This document shows, one piece after another, positions 45,024-53,633 of a stretch of 64,000 nucleotides of DNA (positions are counted from its first letter, which is position 1; each line of letters opens with the position of its first letter). Origin of the DNA: Photobacterium rosenbergii (GTDB lineage: Bacteria; Pseudomonadota; Gammaproteobacteria; Enterobacterales; Vibrionaceae). The translations under genes were made by a program, and so were the position numbers. The notes below the pieces were generated by a model. The model was not told the DNA's origin. It saw nothing but the letters and a program-made list of their open reading frames with translations, and did not search any database. The stretch covers positions 372,001 to 436,000 of the forward strand of contig NZ_PYMB01000001.1 in assembly GCF_003026455.1 (NCBI RefSeq), read 5' to 3'.

Positions 45024-45530
45024 TTAGAATATGTAAAATTCACAAAAAACTGTTGCTAACAATATGGCACCCCCCATAGGGATAGCACCAGATGCAATAG
45101 TGTTAGTCTCTGGCTTTTGATAAACCCCGATTTGAAAGGATTGATACCACCGCTCAATCATTGGAAGCAATTCTCCATAACATTTCAGCCTGAAAACACA
45201 TAGTAGTCCAGCGAATGCAATTGACGTTGATAAGAGTAGTATAAAGTTATGTGGGCCGAATATAATGCCAAGAGATGCCAGCAATTTGGCATCTCCCGCA
45301 CCAAATAACCCTATTGAATAAAGTAATACACTAATGATTAAGCCAAACGCAAAACCGAAAAATGCTTGCGTTGGCTCTAGGCTAATAATAGGGTCGTGGT
45401 AAAAATAACCAGATAACATTTGAATTAACCCAATAATGATAATAGACAGAACGATGCTGTTAGATATTTTTTTGTAGCGTATATCATATAGAGCAGCGTA
45501 AAATACTAATATAATAATTGGGAGATTCAT
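45024..45530 (-). CDS. tadV: TadV/CpaA prepilin peptidase
   Basis: Protein of 168 residues with about six membrane helices. The two aspartates of type IV prepilin peptidases are in YAALYDIRYKKISN and FGAGDAKLLASLG. It cleaves the Flp prepilin and the TadE/F pseudopilins on the cytoplasmic side of the inner membrane. ATG 45530 is preferred because AGGT lies 8 bases upstream; a TTG at 45551 would add seven residues. Confidence 0.88.
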   Translation of the reverse strand: MNLPIIILVFYAALYDIRYKKISNSIVLSIIIIGLIQMLSGYFYHDPIISLEPTQAFFGFAFGLIISVLLYSIGLFGAGDAKLLASLGIIFGPHNFILLLSTSIAFAGLLCVFRLKCYGELLPMIERWYQSFQIGVYQKPETNTIASGAIPMGGAILLATVFCEFYIF

Positions 45531-45586
45531 AGGAGTACCTAATAAGTTCAACTCATAATTTTTCTGATTATCTATTACCTCTATTA

Positions 45587-45769
45587 TTAGGTATTACCCT
45601 TGACGTTTTCTTTTAGACCATTGATGGTATTGCCAACCTCGTTACCAAGACCACTAAATGCCCCTACCACTGCAGCAGCTACAAGAGCACCGGCTACTGC
45701 ATATTCAACTGTCGTCAATCCTTCTTCATCATGATAAAAATCAACTAGGAACTGCTTCAATGACTTCAT
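45587..45769 (-). CDS. flp: Flp-type major pilin
   Basis: Protein of 60 residues from ATG 45769, with GGGAG 8 bases upstream. It has the Flp motif DEEG-LTTVEYAVAGALVAAAV; cleavage is expected after the G, and the E-Y pair follows at positions 5-6 of the mature pilin. After cleavage the subunit of about 45 residues polymerises into the Tad/Flp fibre used for surface attachment and aggregation. It is the first gene of the locus, with an AT-rich leader of about 270 bases upstream. Confidence 0.92.
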   Translation of the reverse strand: MKSLKQFLVDFYHDEEGLTTVEYAVAGALVAAAVVGAFSGLGNEVGNTINGLKENVKGNT

Positions 45770-45790
45770 GGTGTTACTCCCTTGATACAA

Positions 45791-46058
45791 AAGTGATTGT
45801 CAAAATTTTGTCTTCCGACAATGTAAATTTAGTAAGCGGGTTCAGAAAATCAAAATATATTTGAACTTTTTTGTGGTGTTTTTTTTAACTAAGTGCTCTT
45901 TAATTTTAAGATGTTGTTTTTATTGGTATTCTATGTTTGTTTTAAATCTGACTTGTGTCTCATTTTTGAGCTAACAATATTTTTTTGTCATTTTGCCTTG
46001 TATTTTGGGCAGGTGTTGTCTATCAGCTTTTAATAGTTCTAATTACAAGGCGGGGAGG
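45791..46058. other. Promoter region of the flp/tad operon
   Basis: AT-rich 268 bases between flp and the end of the DUF4136-like gene, with no open frame of value. On the minus strand there are T-tracts but no clear -24/-12 or -35/-10 pair that I trust. Confidence 0.4.
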
Positions 46059-46580
46059 TTATTTTTGCGGTGGGTATTCTTTAAACATTTCATTGATTTG
46101 GGTGTCAATGAATGTTTTGCGGGAAGAGGGGGTCATTGTTTCAGTAAGTCTGCGTTGGGAGGTGGAACGCCATACGACACTATTTGTTTCGGTATCGATA
46201 AGCTCTACGATTATTTTACCGTATCGGTATTCTCTAATTTGGGTTGGAGTGGAATATGCAACGCCAACGCTTCTATGTCTATATCCAAATCCAAAAGATG
46301 TGCCGTAGGTTTGAAAATCACTTTGCTCTACTATTGAGTGTCTAACTAACAAGTCAGCATTATCATTTACACCGTTTAGCCCTTTTGTGTATAACTGCGT
46401 GGCAATAGCATCTTCAATCCTTTTCCCATCGAGGGTAGTAGCCTGTGTAGTAGAGAAAGTAGCAAACTCGTAAGTTTTGTAACTGCTATAGTTCACTGCA
46501 CTATTAAAATCAGTCACTACGTCTTTAGTACAACCGATATTAATTAATATAAAAAATAATATTATTAACAGCTTAGTCAT
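46059..46580 (-). CDS. DUF4136-like lipoprotein
   Basis: Protein of 173 residues from ATG 46580. LLIILFFILINIGCTKDVVT is a lipoprotein signal with the lipobox INIGC. The mature part starts DFNSAVNYSSYKTYEFATFS and contains RHRSVGVAYSTPTQIREYRY and GKIIVELIDTETNSVVWRST, as in DUF4136 envelope lipoproteins. Located just upstream of the flp promoter on the same strand. Function unknown. Confidence 0.75.
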   Translation of the reverse strand: MTKLLIILFFILINIGCTKDVVTDFNSAVNYSSYKTYEFATFSTTQATTLDGKRIEDAIATQLYTKGLNGVNDNADLLVRHSIVEQSDFQTYGTSFGFGYRHRSVGVAYSTPTQIREYRYGKIIVELIDTETNSVVWRSTSQRRLTETMTPSSRKTFIDTQINEMFKEYPPQK

Positions 46581-46621
46581 GCAGTTGCCTATAACTTTTA
46601 GATACAGGAGCGTCTGTAACC

Positions 46622-46825
46622 TCAAAACCTGTCTTGACTGACAATAAATCCGTCATTGAATTCGACAGAAATAGGAGACACATTTTTTAGCTTCTCTTGA
46701 ATGTGTAAGCTATGCGGAAATTGACAATAAATCTCATATTCTTTATGCAATCCATTGTCTAGAAAAGCGTCCAATACCTCTGTGGTATCAGCGATTAACA
46801 GTCTTGAATGGGGTTCTAAGTACAT
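46622..46825 (-). CDS. Hypothetical small protein
   Basis: Protein of 67 residues, starting MYLEPHSRLLIADTTEVLDA and ending FIVSQDRF. It lies 41 bases before the DUF4136-like gene on the same strand and could be its operon partner. The ribosome site is weak (GTGAGTCAGAT). No domain recognised. Confidence 0.45.
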   Translation of the reverse strand: MYLEPHSRLLIADTTEVLDAFLDNGLHKEYEIYCQFPHSLHIQEKLKNVSPISVEFNDGFIVSQDRF

Positions 46826-47047
46826 ATCTGACTCACATCACATTTTTGGCTTGTACATATTTAAGCATAGCTTAGCGAAGTGCTTTTGCTCATTGTGGAG
46901 ACAGTGCTTGGGCTTTCATTAAATGTGATTAGAGGACAAGGCAAATCCTCACTATGCTTAATGGAGTTTTATAAAAGCGTAACCCACTGACACTAAACAC
47001 CTCGTAAGCAATGCTGTCAGTGCTGTCGCCATGATTAAGGTGTAAAT

Positions 47048-47539
47048 ATGGGTAAAATAGGTTTGGCATTATTCAGCTGTGTTGTGGTGAGTGCCTGTAC
47101 TAGCCAGCATTACTCGAAACCCGTTATTGATGAAAGCAAAGATATTGCCAGCTTGTCAGCACAGTATGTGAATGCAACACGGGGCGGCGGCTGGGACTTT
47201 ACTTCGTTGTTCCCTGGCAAGGTTTATCACCCCCGCGATGGTTATATTCATTACAATCGTCTCTGGTGTTTGGATCAAGGAAAAGGGTCGATAGAGGAAT
47301 TCCAGAGTTTTATTGCTGATGTCTGTGATAGCAAGGGCGGGGAGATGGATACTGATTGGTGTATCTCTGGCAGCCATTCTTACCCCTTGTTCAGAGCCAC
47401 TATTGAGGCGACAGGCACAACCTGCACTGGTGGTGATGTGGCTGCTAACGTTGAAACCATCGAGCCTATATCTTCTTCAACTTCCTCTGAGTGGCGGCTA
47501 TATGCAGAAAAAAAAGGATTTGAACCGCCACAAAGATGA
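47048..47539 (+). CDS. Lipoprotein of unknown function
   Basis: Protein of 163 residues with MGKIGLALFSCVVVSACTSQ; the lipobox is VSAC with C17. The mature part has several cysteines (WCLDQGKG, DVCDSKGGEMDTDWCISGSH, TTCTGG) that may form disulfides, and ends in a charged tail. AAGGTG precedes the ATG. No family recognised. Confidence 0.6.
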   Translation: MGKIGLALFSCVVVSACTSQHYSKPVIDESKDIASLSAQYVNATRGGGWDFTSLFPGKVYHPRDGYIHYNRLWCLDQGKGSIEEFQSFIADVCDSKGGEMDTDWCISGSHSYPLFRATIEATGTTCTGGDVAANVETIEPISSSTSSEWRLYAEKKGFEPPQR

Positions 47540-47617
47540 ATAACCGATGCGGTGCTTTGTTGAATTTGTGTTAATGTTCATGGTGTAACTGGACAGACCA
47601 GAAGGGAGAAGACACTT

Positions 47618-48424
47618 ATGTCATGGACCAGGTTGCTTGTAGAAGAAGATGATGGCGTAGTGACAGTCACACTGAACAGGCCGGATAAATGTAATGCGCT
47701 GGATATGCCTTTGTTCAGAGAATTAGACAAGGTCAGTAGTGATTTACGCAAACGCAAAGATGTTCGAGCTGTCATTGTTCGGGGTGCAGGAGGAAACTTC
47801 AGTAGTGGCCTCGACGTCAAAAGTGTTGTCACATCACGCTCTAATGCACTTTCGCTGCTGGCAAAATGGTTGCCTGGCAACGCTAATATGGCACAGCGTG
47901 TTTCACGCAACTGGCGGAAAATTCCTTGCCCAGTAATCGCTGTGATTGAAGGAAAGTGCTGGGGCGGGGGAATGCAAATTGTGCTTGGGGCTGATTTTCG
48001 TATCGTATCGCCAGATGCCGAAATGTCTATTATGGAAATCCGCTGGGGGTTGATGCCTGATATGGCGGGCTTGATGTCGCTGCGAGAGGTGGTACCGAGA
48101 GATACTGCAATGAGGCTGACAATGACGGGTGAGATTTTGCAGGCTGAAGAAGCAAATGCATTGAACTTGGTTAGCGAAGTGGCAGAAGATCCAATGTGCC
48201 GGGCACAGGCTTTGTGCCAATCGATAAGCAAAGGCTCTCCAGATGCTATTGCCGCGATCAAATTAACAATGAACCGATGCTGGCATAGCTCAGATCGTCG
48301 CTTGCTAGCCACTGAGACGATGAATCAAATACGCTTGATACTTGGTAAGAATTTTTACATTGCTGGTAAGCGACAACGTAAGAAAGTTGATATAGATTAC
48401 AAACCTAGGCAGTCATTTTGGTAG
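47618..48424 (+). CDS. Enoyl-CoA hydratase/isomerase-family protein (crotonase)
   Basis: Protein of 268 residues. The two oxyanion-hole segments are GGNFSSGLDVKSV and EGKCWGGGMQIVLGADFRI. The crotonase fold is complete, with EIRWGLMPDMAGLMSLREVV in the active-site region. It acts on CoA thioesters as hydratase, isomerase or a related enzyme. GGGAGAAG lies upstream of the ATG. No fatty-acid oxidation genes are adjacent, so the pathway is not defined. Confidence 0.82.
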   Translation: MSWTRLLVEEDDGVVTVTLNRPDKCNALDMPLFRELDKVSSDLRKRKDVRAVIVRGAGGNFSSGLDVKSVVTSRSNALSLLAKWLPGNANMAQRVSRNWRKIPCPVIAVIEGKCWGGGMQIVLGADFRIVSPDAEMSIMEIRWGLMPDMAGLMSLREVVPRDTAMRLTMTGEILQAEEANALNLVSEVAEDPMCRAQALCQSISKGSPDAIAAIKLTMNRCWHSSDRRLLATETMNQIRLILGKNFYIAGKRQRKKVDIDYKPRQSFW

Positions 48425-48479
48425 AAAGTCGATTATGGGTGATGATTGTACATAAGGTTATGTATTTTAATGGTTGCTG

Positions 48480-49052
48480 ATGATGAAGCTGGATCAGAAA
48501 GATAAAGACTCCCTAAAGTTCATTGCGACAATTGTAGTGCTGATTACAGTCGTTCATGTCGTCAATGTATTTACTGTCGGCTATCTTTCTGACTTTGGCC
48601 TGTTACCACGTCACTTCTCTGGCTTTATCGGTATTATTGCCTACCCATTCCTACATGGCTCTTGGGGCCACCTGATCAGTAACATCCTGTCCTTTTCTGT
48701 TTTGGCTTTTTTATTGTCCCGAACGGGTTTAGCTCGGCTTATCGCCGTTTTTATGATGAGCTGGCTAGGCAGTGGGTTAGGCGTCTGGTTATTCGGTCGT
48801 ATGCATTATCATATAGGTCTTAGCGGTATCATTTATGGCCTTTGGGCTTATCTATTGGTTTACGCCATTATGTACCGCAGTGTGAAGTCTATAGCGATTG
48901 CCGTTTTGGTTATGTTTTTCTATGGTTCGATGATCTGGGGCTTTTTGCCAACCCAGGAGTGGATCAGTTACGAAAGCCATTTTTTCGGGGCCATATCTGG
49001 TGGAGTTGCCGGTTATTTCTATGCCCGTAGAGATAAGAGAAGGAGTGAGTAA
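48480..49052 (+). CDS. Rhomboid-family intramembrane serine protease
   Basis: Protein of 190 residues with about six membrane helices. HGSWGHLISNI (His64, Asn68), GLSG with the nucleophile Ser115 and SHFFG with the base His167 give the complete rhomboid catalytic set. It cleaves membrane proteins inside the bilayer. ATG 48480 is used; a TTG at 48474 and the next ATG at 48483 are alternatives. It overlaps the following gene by one base. Confidence 0.8.
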   Translation: MMKLDQKDKDSLKFIATIVVLITVVHVVNVFTVGYLSDFGLLPRHFSGFIGIIAYPFLHGSWGHLISNILSFSVLAFLLSRTGLARLIAVFMMSWLGSGLGVWLFGRMHYHIGLSGIIYGLWAYLLVYAIMYRSVKSIAIAVLVMFFYGSMIWGFLPTQEWISYESHFFGAISGGVAGYFYARRDKRRSE

Positions 49053-49390
49053 TGCTAGTCACATTCAAATGTAAGCGACATGCCAATGTCGTCATGTTCG
49101 GCGATGTTGCGAAACAACTTCTCAAGTTTATGGGGCATTGTGAAAATATTCCTGGCGCTATTGACCCACAGGATATCGATGATGCGCTTGTAAGGCTGAC
49201 AGCGCAAATAGAGAAGCTGCGCCAATTAGAGATGCAGGCAGAAGATCAAGATGCGGTAGACGTTGACGATGTCGCCGATTTGGATATGGAACCTGTTGTC
49301 AGTCTCCATACCCGGGCCACTCCGCTGATTGAAATGCTTCAGGCAGCCAAACAGGCTGATTGCCATGTTATGTGGGAGGAGGGTTGTTAA
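49052..49390 (+). CDS. DUF1840-like protein
   Basis: Protein of 112 residues starting MLVTFKCKRHANVVMFGDVA and KQLLKFMG, typical of DUF1840. The central part is very acidic and the end (TPLIEMLQAAKQADCHVMWE) is conserved in the family. The start overlaps the rhomboid stop (TAATG), so the two are translationally coupled. Function unknown; cytoplasmic. Confidence 0.75.
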   Translation: MLVTFKCKRHANVVMFGDVAKQLLKFMGHCENIPGAIDPQDIDDALVRLTAQIEKLRQLEMQAEDQDAVDVDDVADLDMEPVVSLHTRATPLIEMLQAAKQADCHVMWEEGC

Positions 49391-49397
49391 GGGTGTT

Positions 49398-50039
49398 TTA
49401 CTCGACAATATGAAGCGGGGCGAAAGGATCATCATCAGGATCGTGGATCCAGAGGTATTCCATTTTTATCGCTAGTTTTCTTGCGGCCTCTTCATTAATG
49501 AACTCGGCTATGACGGTGAGGATCATGTCCAAACAAGCGGTGTTACCTGATGAGGTAAAAATGCGTCTGTCTTTGGTCCATCTAGCTACTGGGTTCCAAT
49601 TTACGTTCTGACCAAATTTCGTAGCCCAATGATAATGCTGCTTATTGGTTGTTGCTAAACGCTCTTCCAATAATCCTGCCTGAGCCAACAAAACGGCCCC
49701 TAAGCATGACGAACAGATAAGCGTCTCGTGGCGATTTTGTTTTGCTAGCCAATTGATAAGGTTACTATTTTGGGCTGCTGCTTCGACACCGTATCCGCCA
49801 GGGACAAATAGAATGTCATAGGCCATTAATGTTTGATAACTCAAATCAGTATTCAAGGTGATACCTTGTTGACTAGGTACAACTTCACCGCCCTCGGACA
49901 CCAACAGAATTTCGAACTTTTCAGGCAGGGCATGAAAAAGTGAAATGGCTGACGAAACCTGAAGTAAGTCGAACCCTTCAAATAAAAGGATTGCAATTGT
50001 ATAGCTTGATGGAACGGCAGGTTGCTGATGTTCGGACAT
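49398..50039 (-). CDS. DJ-1/PfpI-family protein
   Basis: Protein of 213 residues: IAILLFEGFDLLQVSSAISL, DILFVPGGYGVEAAA, then LICSSCLGAVLLAQAGLLEE with the nucleophile elbow Cys112. This fits the PfpI/isonitrile hydratase-like branch of the DJ-1 superfamily (glutamine-amidotransferase-like fold). It may be a hydratase or protein-repair type enzyme. There is no C-terminal AraC domain, so it is not a GlxA-type regulator. Confidence 0.75.
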   Translation of the reverse strand: MSEHQQPAVPSSYTIAILLFEGFDLLQVSSAISLFHALPEKFEILLVSEGGEVVPSQQGITLNTDLSYQTLMAYDILFVPGGYGVEAAAQNSNLINWLAKQNRHETLICSSCLGAVLLAQAGLLEERLATTNKQHYHWATKFGQNVNWNPVARWTKDRRIFTSSGNTACLDMILTVIAEFINEEAARKLAIKMEYLWIHDPDDDPFAPLHIVE

Positions 50040-50220
50040 AAAGTTATGCGTTATATTTGTTGATTAATGAAAGCTTAGCTTCGCGATTGACCAAATGGGA
50101 TCGCAAGATTGCGCCAAGCTTTTGCTGCCCAAATTTCATTAAAGGCAACCACCTATAAATTATATATACAAGTAAAGGAAACTAGGCAACTTTTGAGCAG
50201 CAACATGATTTTGCTTACAA

Positions 50221-50246
50221 ATAAGCCCCTCGAGAGAGGGGCTTAT
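50221..50246. terminator. Hairpin downstream of the 5'-nucleotidase gene
   Basis: ATAAGCCCCTC and GAGGGGCTTAT form an 11-base stem with loop GAGA, 45 bases beyond the stop at 50291 on the minus strand, followed there by TTATTTG. Confidence 0.7.
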
Positions 50247-50290
50247 GCTATGCATGAAAATTATGTCTTATCTGTGCATCGATGATGCTG

Positions 50291-52201
50291 TCAAACATCA
50301 TTTAAAGCTTGGGCAATCACGATGTTACGTTTAATCTCTGTAGTCATATGCTCAGAGACATCACCTTGTAGCAATTTCTGCTGGTCTGTGATGAATGCCT
50401 TCGCTTCTTTCGGTGAATTGAACATTAGATCTTTGACATTAATCGATGCGACGTTGGTATAGCGACCATCTTCACTCGTCGGAACGGAAATCTTACCTTC
50501 ATTGATCAGGCTTTTGATGATTTCCCGTTGCTTTTCATAGCCTTCTAGCCCTGACAACTTCCAACGTTTCATAGGTTTGCCTTCGTATTTGCCATGTTTG
50601 ACTTCAGTCAGGTAACGAATAGCTAGGTTACGAATGGTACCTTCTTCTTCGCCATATTCAGCTTCAGTATCGAAAAGTACAGGGAAAGACTGGCCTTCCA
50701 ATACACCGCCTGCTTTGGTCAGGTGCCCCATACGATAACTGTTCATACCCAGGCGAATAGGGGTGGTGTCTGTAACCTGAGTGCCATCAGCAAATTGAAG
50801 ATCAGTAATGCGTTGGCCCTGTGGCTTGGTAAGGTCGATGGTGTAAGTTACACCAGCAAAGAAGTCGTTGGTTGAGTATTTCGACGCACGGCGTTCTGGG
50901 TTGAAGCTATAAGTTACATCGCCTGGTGTTACGCTGTTAAAGTAACCAGCTGACCATTCCATGTAAGTCTTAAGCTCTTTGCCTGTCATTTCATAAACAG
51001 TGATCTCACCACCGGCATACTGGTAGTTGTAGGCGATGTCTTTGACTTTGATCTGACCAACGTTCAACTCGGCTTTGTCGTTATCGATCTGTAGGGCGAT
51101 GACGTTGGCCTTTGGTGCATAGTACATGCTGGCTTCTTGGAATAGGGTACTGATACCCGTGTCTTGGATATGTACCTGCGGGATCCCTCTGATCTCATTC
51201 TGTGGAACAAGATCAACGCCTGTAAGATCAGCAATTACCCGGTTGGCTTGCTCACGCAACCTTTTGTGGTAAGGCGAGTACAGCTCGTCCATTTTCTCAT
51301 CAGAGTCGATGCCGTTAATTTTGTAGGTGAAGCTATCTTTGTTGACCAAGGTGTATTGGCCATTTTTCTCTTCGAACTGCAGGTCGATTCGTGAAAGGGC
51401 ACGGCCATATTTATCTGGCTCGGTGATAATCACACCATTGACAACCGCTTTGTCGATGCGGGTGTGCATATGGCCTGCAACAATGGCATCGAGCTCTGGG
51501 TTGTCGTTGGCGATATCGGTGACACCGGTCGCTTCGATGTTGTTTTCGTTATCCAGGCCCATATGGGCAACAAGCACGATAGCATCAACCTGATCGTCAA
51601 TTTGTTTGATGACTTTCTTCACTTCCAAAGAAGGGTTGGTGAATGTCATGCCTTCGAGTCGGTTAGTCCCTTCGGCGAACACCTGAGTCATTGGCGTATC
51701 CATACCGATCACACCAATTTTGATGCCTTGTCGCTCGATAATAGTATGGGCGGGCAAGAAGATGTTGCCATCGGCTCGCTTGATGTTGCCGGCCAGTGAA
51801 GTACCTTTGAACTGGGTGAGAGAGCGGTTGAGGACTTTAAGGCCAAAGTCGAACTCATGGTTACCCAATACCCAGACATCGTAGTCCATTTCATTGAACC
51901 CCAGCATCATTGGGTCAACCGGTTCGTCCTTGAATGTTTCGACGAAGTTCCCTTGAATGGTATCGCCGGCATCGACCAAAATAACATTGTCAGATTGACC
52001 GCGGACTTCCTTCACTTTGGTAGCAATTTGGCTAAGGCTTCCTCGGGTGTTGGCCTTGTCACTGGCATAGTCCCATGCCATGAAGTGTCCGTGAATGTCT
52101 GAAGTCCCTAAGATTGTAACGTCTACAATATCGCCATCAGCAGCAAAGGCGTGACCGCTAAGGGCGAGAAGAATGGTCGAGGCTAAAAAATTTTTTTTCA
52201 T
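50291..52201 (-). CDS. Periplasmic 5'-nucleotidase / metallophosphoesterase (UshA-like family)
   Basis: Protein of 636 residues with a signal peptide (MKKNFLASTILLALSGHAFA). The metal-binding motifs are TSDIHGH (D35, H37), DAGDTIQGN, GNHEFDFG and GHMHTRIDK, and the C-terminal 5'-nucleotidase domain is present (FQEASMYYAPKANVIALQ, ITVYEMTGKELKTYMEWSAG). It removes phosphate from nucleotides or cyclic nucleotides in the periplasm. CpdB- versus UshA-type specificity cannot be settled by eye. Confidence 0.88.
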   Translation of the reverse strand: MKKNFLASTILLALSGHAFAADGDIVDVTILGTSDIHGHFMAWDYASDKANTRGSLSQIATKVKEVRGQSDNVILVDAGDTIQGNFVETFKDEPVDPMMLGFNEMDYDVWVLGNHEFDFGLKVLNRSLTQFKGTSLAGNIKRADGNIFLPAHTIIERQGIKIGVIGMDTPMTQVFAEGTNRLEGMTFTNPSLEVKKVIKQIDDQVDAIVLVAHMGLDNENNIEATGVTDIANDNPELDAIVAGHMHTRIDKAVVNGVIITEPDKYGRALSRIDLQFEEKNGQYTLVNKDSFTYKINGIDSDEKMDELYSPYHKRLREQANRVIADLTGVDLVPQNEIRGIPQVHIQDTGISTLFQEASMYYAPKANVIALQIDNDKAELNVGQIKVKDIAYNYQYAGGEITVYEMTGKELKTYMEWSAGYFNSVTPGDVTYSFNPERRASKYSTNDFFAGVTYTIDLTKPQGQRITDLQFADGTQVTDTTPIRLGMNSYRMGHLTKAGGVLEGQSFPVLFDTEAEYGEEEGTIRNLAIRYLTEVKHGKYEGKPMKRWKLSGLEGYEKQREIIKSLINEGKISVPTSEDGRYTNVASINVKDLMFNSPKEAKAFITDQQKLLQGDVSEHMTTEIKRNIVIAQALNDV

Positions 52202-52403
52202 GTTAACTTATGATTTTTATGAATAAAGTGGCGTAATACTAAAGGTTTATCGCTTTCGTTTTTGCAGTATTGATCACTTTATTGCTTGTTGATTGTATTT
52301 GTTTGCATGCCATTGTGAGGAGTGTCTTACATTCCGCTGCGCCATTGAACAAAGTGACGGGGATTGAACCAGCAGTAGAATTGTCGTGCTTATGACCGAT
52401 GAA

Positions 52404-53540
52404 TTACTGACGAACGCGAAGTGAAATCATGACGACGGCATGGTCAGTACTGTGGCTGTCTATGTCGTAGGAAGGGTTGGTTAGGTGCCTATCGTAAAGG
52501 TGGTAATCGTAAACCTCTGCCAGGCTTTCGTTGAAGCTCGGGTCAAATTCACCACTTAGCAGGATATAGTCAAGCACCATCCCTTTGGTGCCATAGTAAA
52601 AGGTATACGGGGCAGGGTGTTTGGTAGGTATTTGAACCTTGTCTTGGTCGGAGCCATCAAGCAAAACAGTAGCTTCTGGTTTATTGATATTTCGATGGCA
52701 AAGACTCTGCTGGAACAATGACCAGCTTTGCTGCAAACGGAAGCGTTGAGCAATGGTACTTGTCAATAAATCGCTTTTCACACGGCCACCATCTGCAAGC
52801 AAGTGATGCAACACACTGGTTTCTAGCTCGTCATTGAAATCCCCCATCAGAATGACAGGATGACCTGAATCTATTTTGCGTGACCAAATTGCGTTGATAA
52901 GCTGAGCGGCTTCAGCGCTTCTTTGCTGGGTCGAAGCCCATTGGCCAAGGATTTCAGCACGTAAACTATTGGCTGCTTTTACTTCTAAAGACGTCGTATC
53001 GGTTTCGATTGGGCTAAAACCCTCATCGGTTACCGATCTTTTGGACTTAAAATGAACGACATAGAAATCACAAGTGCCAACCTGAGGAAGTTGGACCGTC
53101 GCCCTGAGCGGTTTACGGCTAAACCGGAAATGATTATTTATTCCGAGCGGGGCATTCAGGTCAGCATTTGATGTGACTGCAGCGAAATCCGTGATGGGGA
53201 AACGTGATGCTATGGCGACTACTGGGCTGTCATAGATAAAGTCGTCAACGACGTTTGGTTCATCGATTACGGCAAAATACGGGTAGCCTGCTGCCTCGGT
53301 AAGTTGCTTCAAAGATTGGGCAGAAAAGACTTCTTGAAAACCAATAACATCAGGTTGTTGTTGCTCGAGGTAATTGCGGATCCAAGCCTGCTTTTTATCC
53401 CATTGCTGCTGAGAATAGATATTTTCAAAGTCATAAAAAGCGTCAGGTGGCGCGAGGTAATTACATAAATTGAAGGTTGCTACCTTTATGTTCTCTGGTG
53501 TGTGAGAGCTATTGGCTGAATTGGGCAAACTGCTATCCAA
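52404..53540 (-). CDS. Endonuclease/exonuclease/phosphatase-family protein
   Basis: Protein of 378 residues from a TTG at 53540 with AGGATC upstream. IKVATFNLCNY, DVIGFQEVFSAQSL, LMGDFNDELET and STDHAVV are the four EEP-family motifs with metal- and phosphate-binding residues. It hydrolyses phosphodiester bonds of nucleic acids, lipids or nucleotides; the substrate is not clear. No signal peptide is seen. It is upstream of the 5'-nucleotidase on the same strand. Confidence 0.8.
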   Translation of the reverse strand: MDSSLPNSANSSHTPENIKVATFNLCNYLAPPDAFYDFENIYSQQQWDKKQAWIRNYLEQQQPDVIGFQEVFSAQSLKQLTEAAGYPYFAVIDEPNVVDDFIYDSPVVAIASRFPITDFAAVTSNADLNAPLGINNHFRFSRKPLRATVQLPQVGTCDFYVVHFKSKRSVTDEGFSPIETDTTSLEVKAANSLRAEILGQWASTQQRSAEAAQLINAIWSRKIDSGHPVILMGDFNDELETSVLHHLLADGGRVKSDLLTSTIAQRFRLQQSWSLFQQSLCHRNINKPEATVLLDGSDQDKVQIPTKHPAPYTFYYGTKGMVLDYILLSGEFDPSFNESLAEVYDYHLYDRHLTNPSYDIDSHSTDHAVVMISLRVRQ

Positions 53541-53633
53541 ATACTCAATGATCCTGTTATTAGGATAGGGCTAAACATACAAAAACAAAACGAAAATTGT
53601 TGTTTAGCCCTGATTCAACTGAGTAGTTGAACG

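Noticed and set aside
45791..46058. Sigma-54 promoter in front of flp
   Set aside because: I looked for GG-N10-GC on the minus strand and found none that I could support.
47578..48312. Long minus-strand frame opposite the crotonase gene
   Set aside because: The plus-strand product has both oxyanion-hole motifs and the correct length; the antisense frame has no recognisable sequence.
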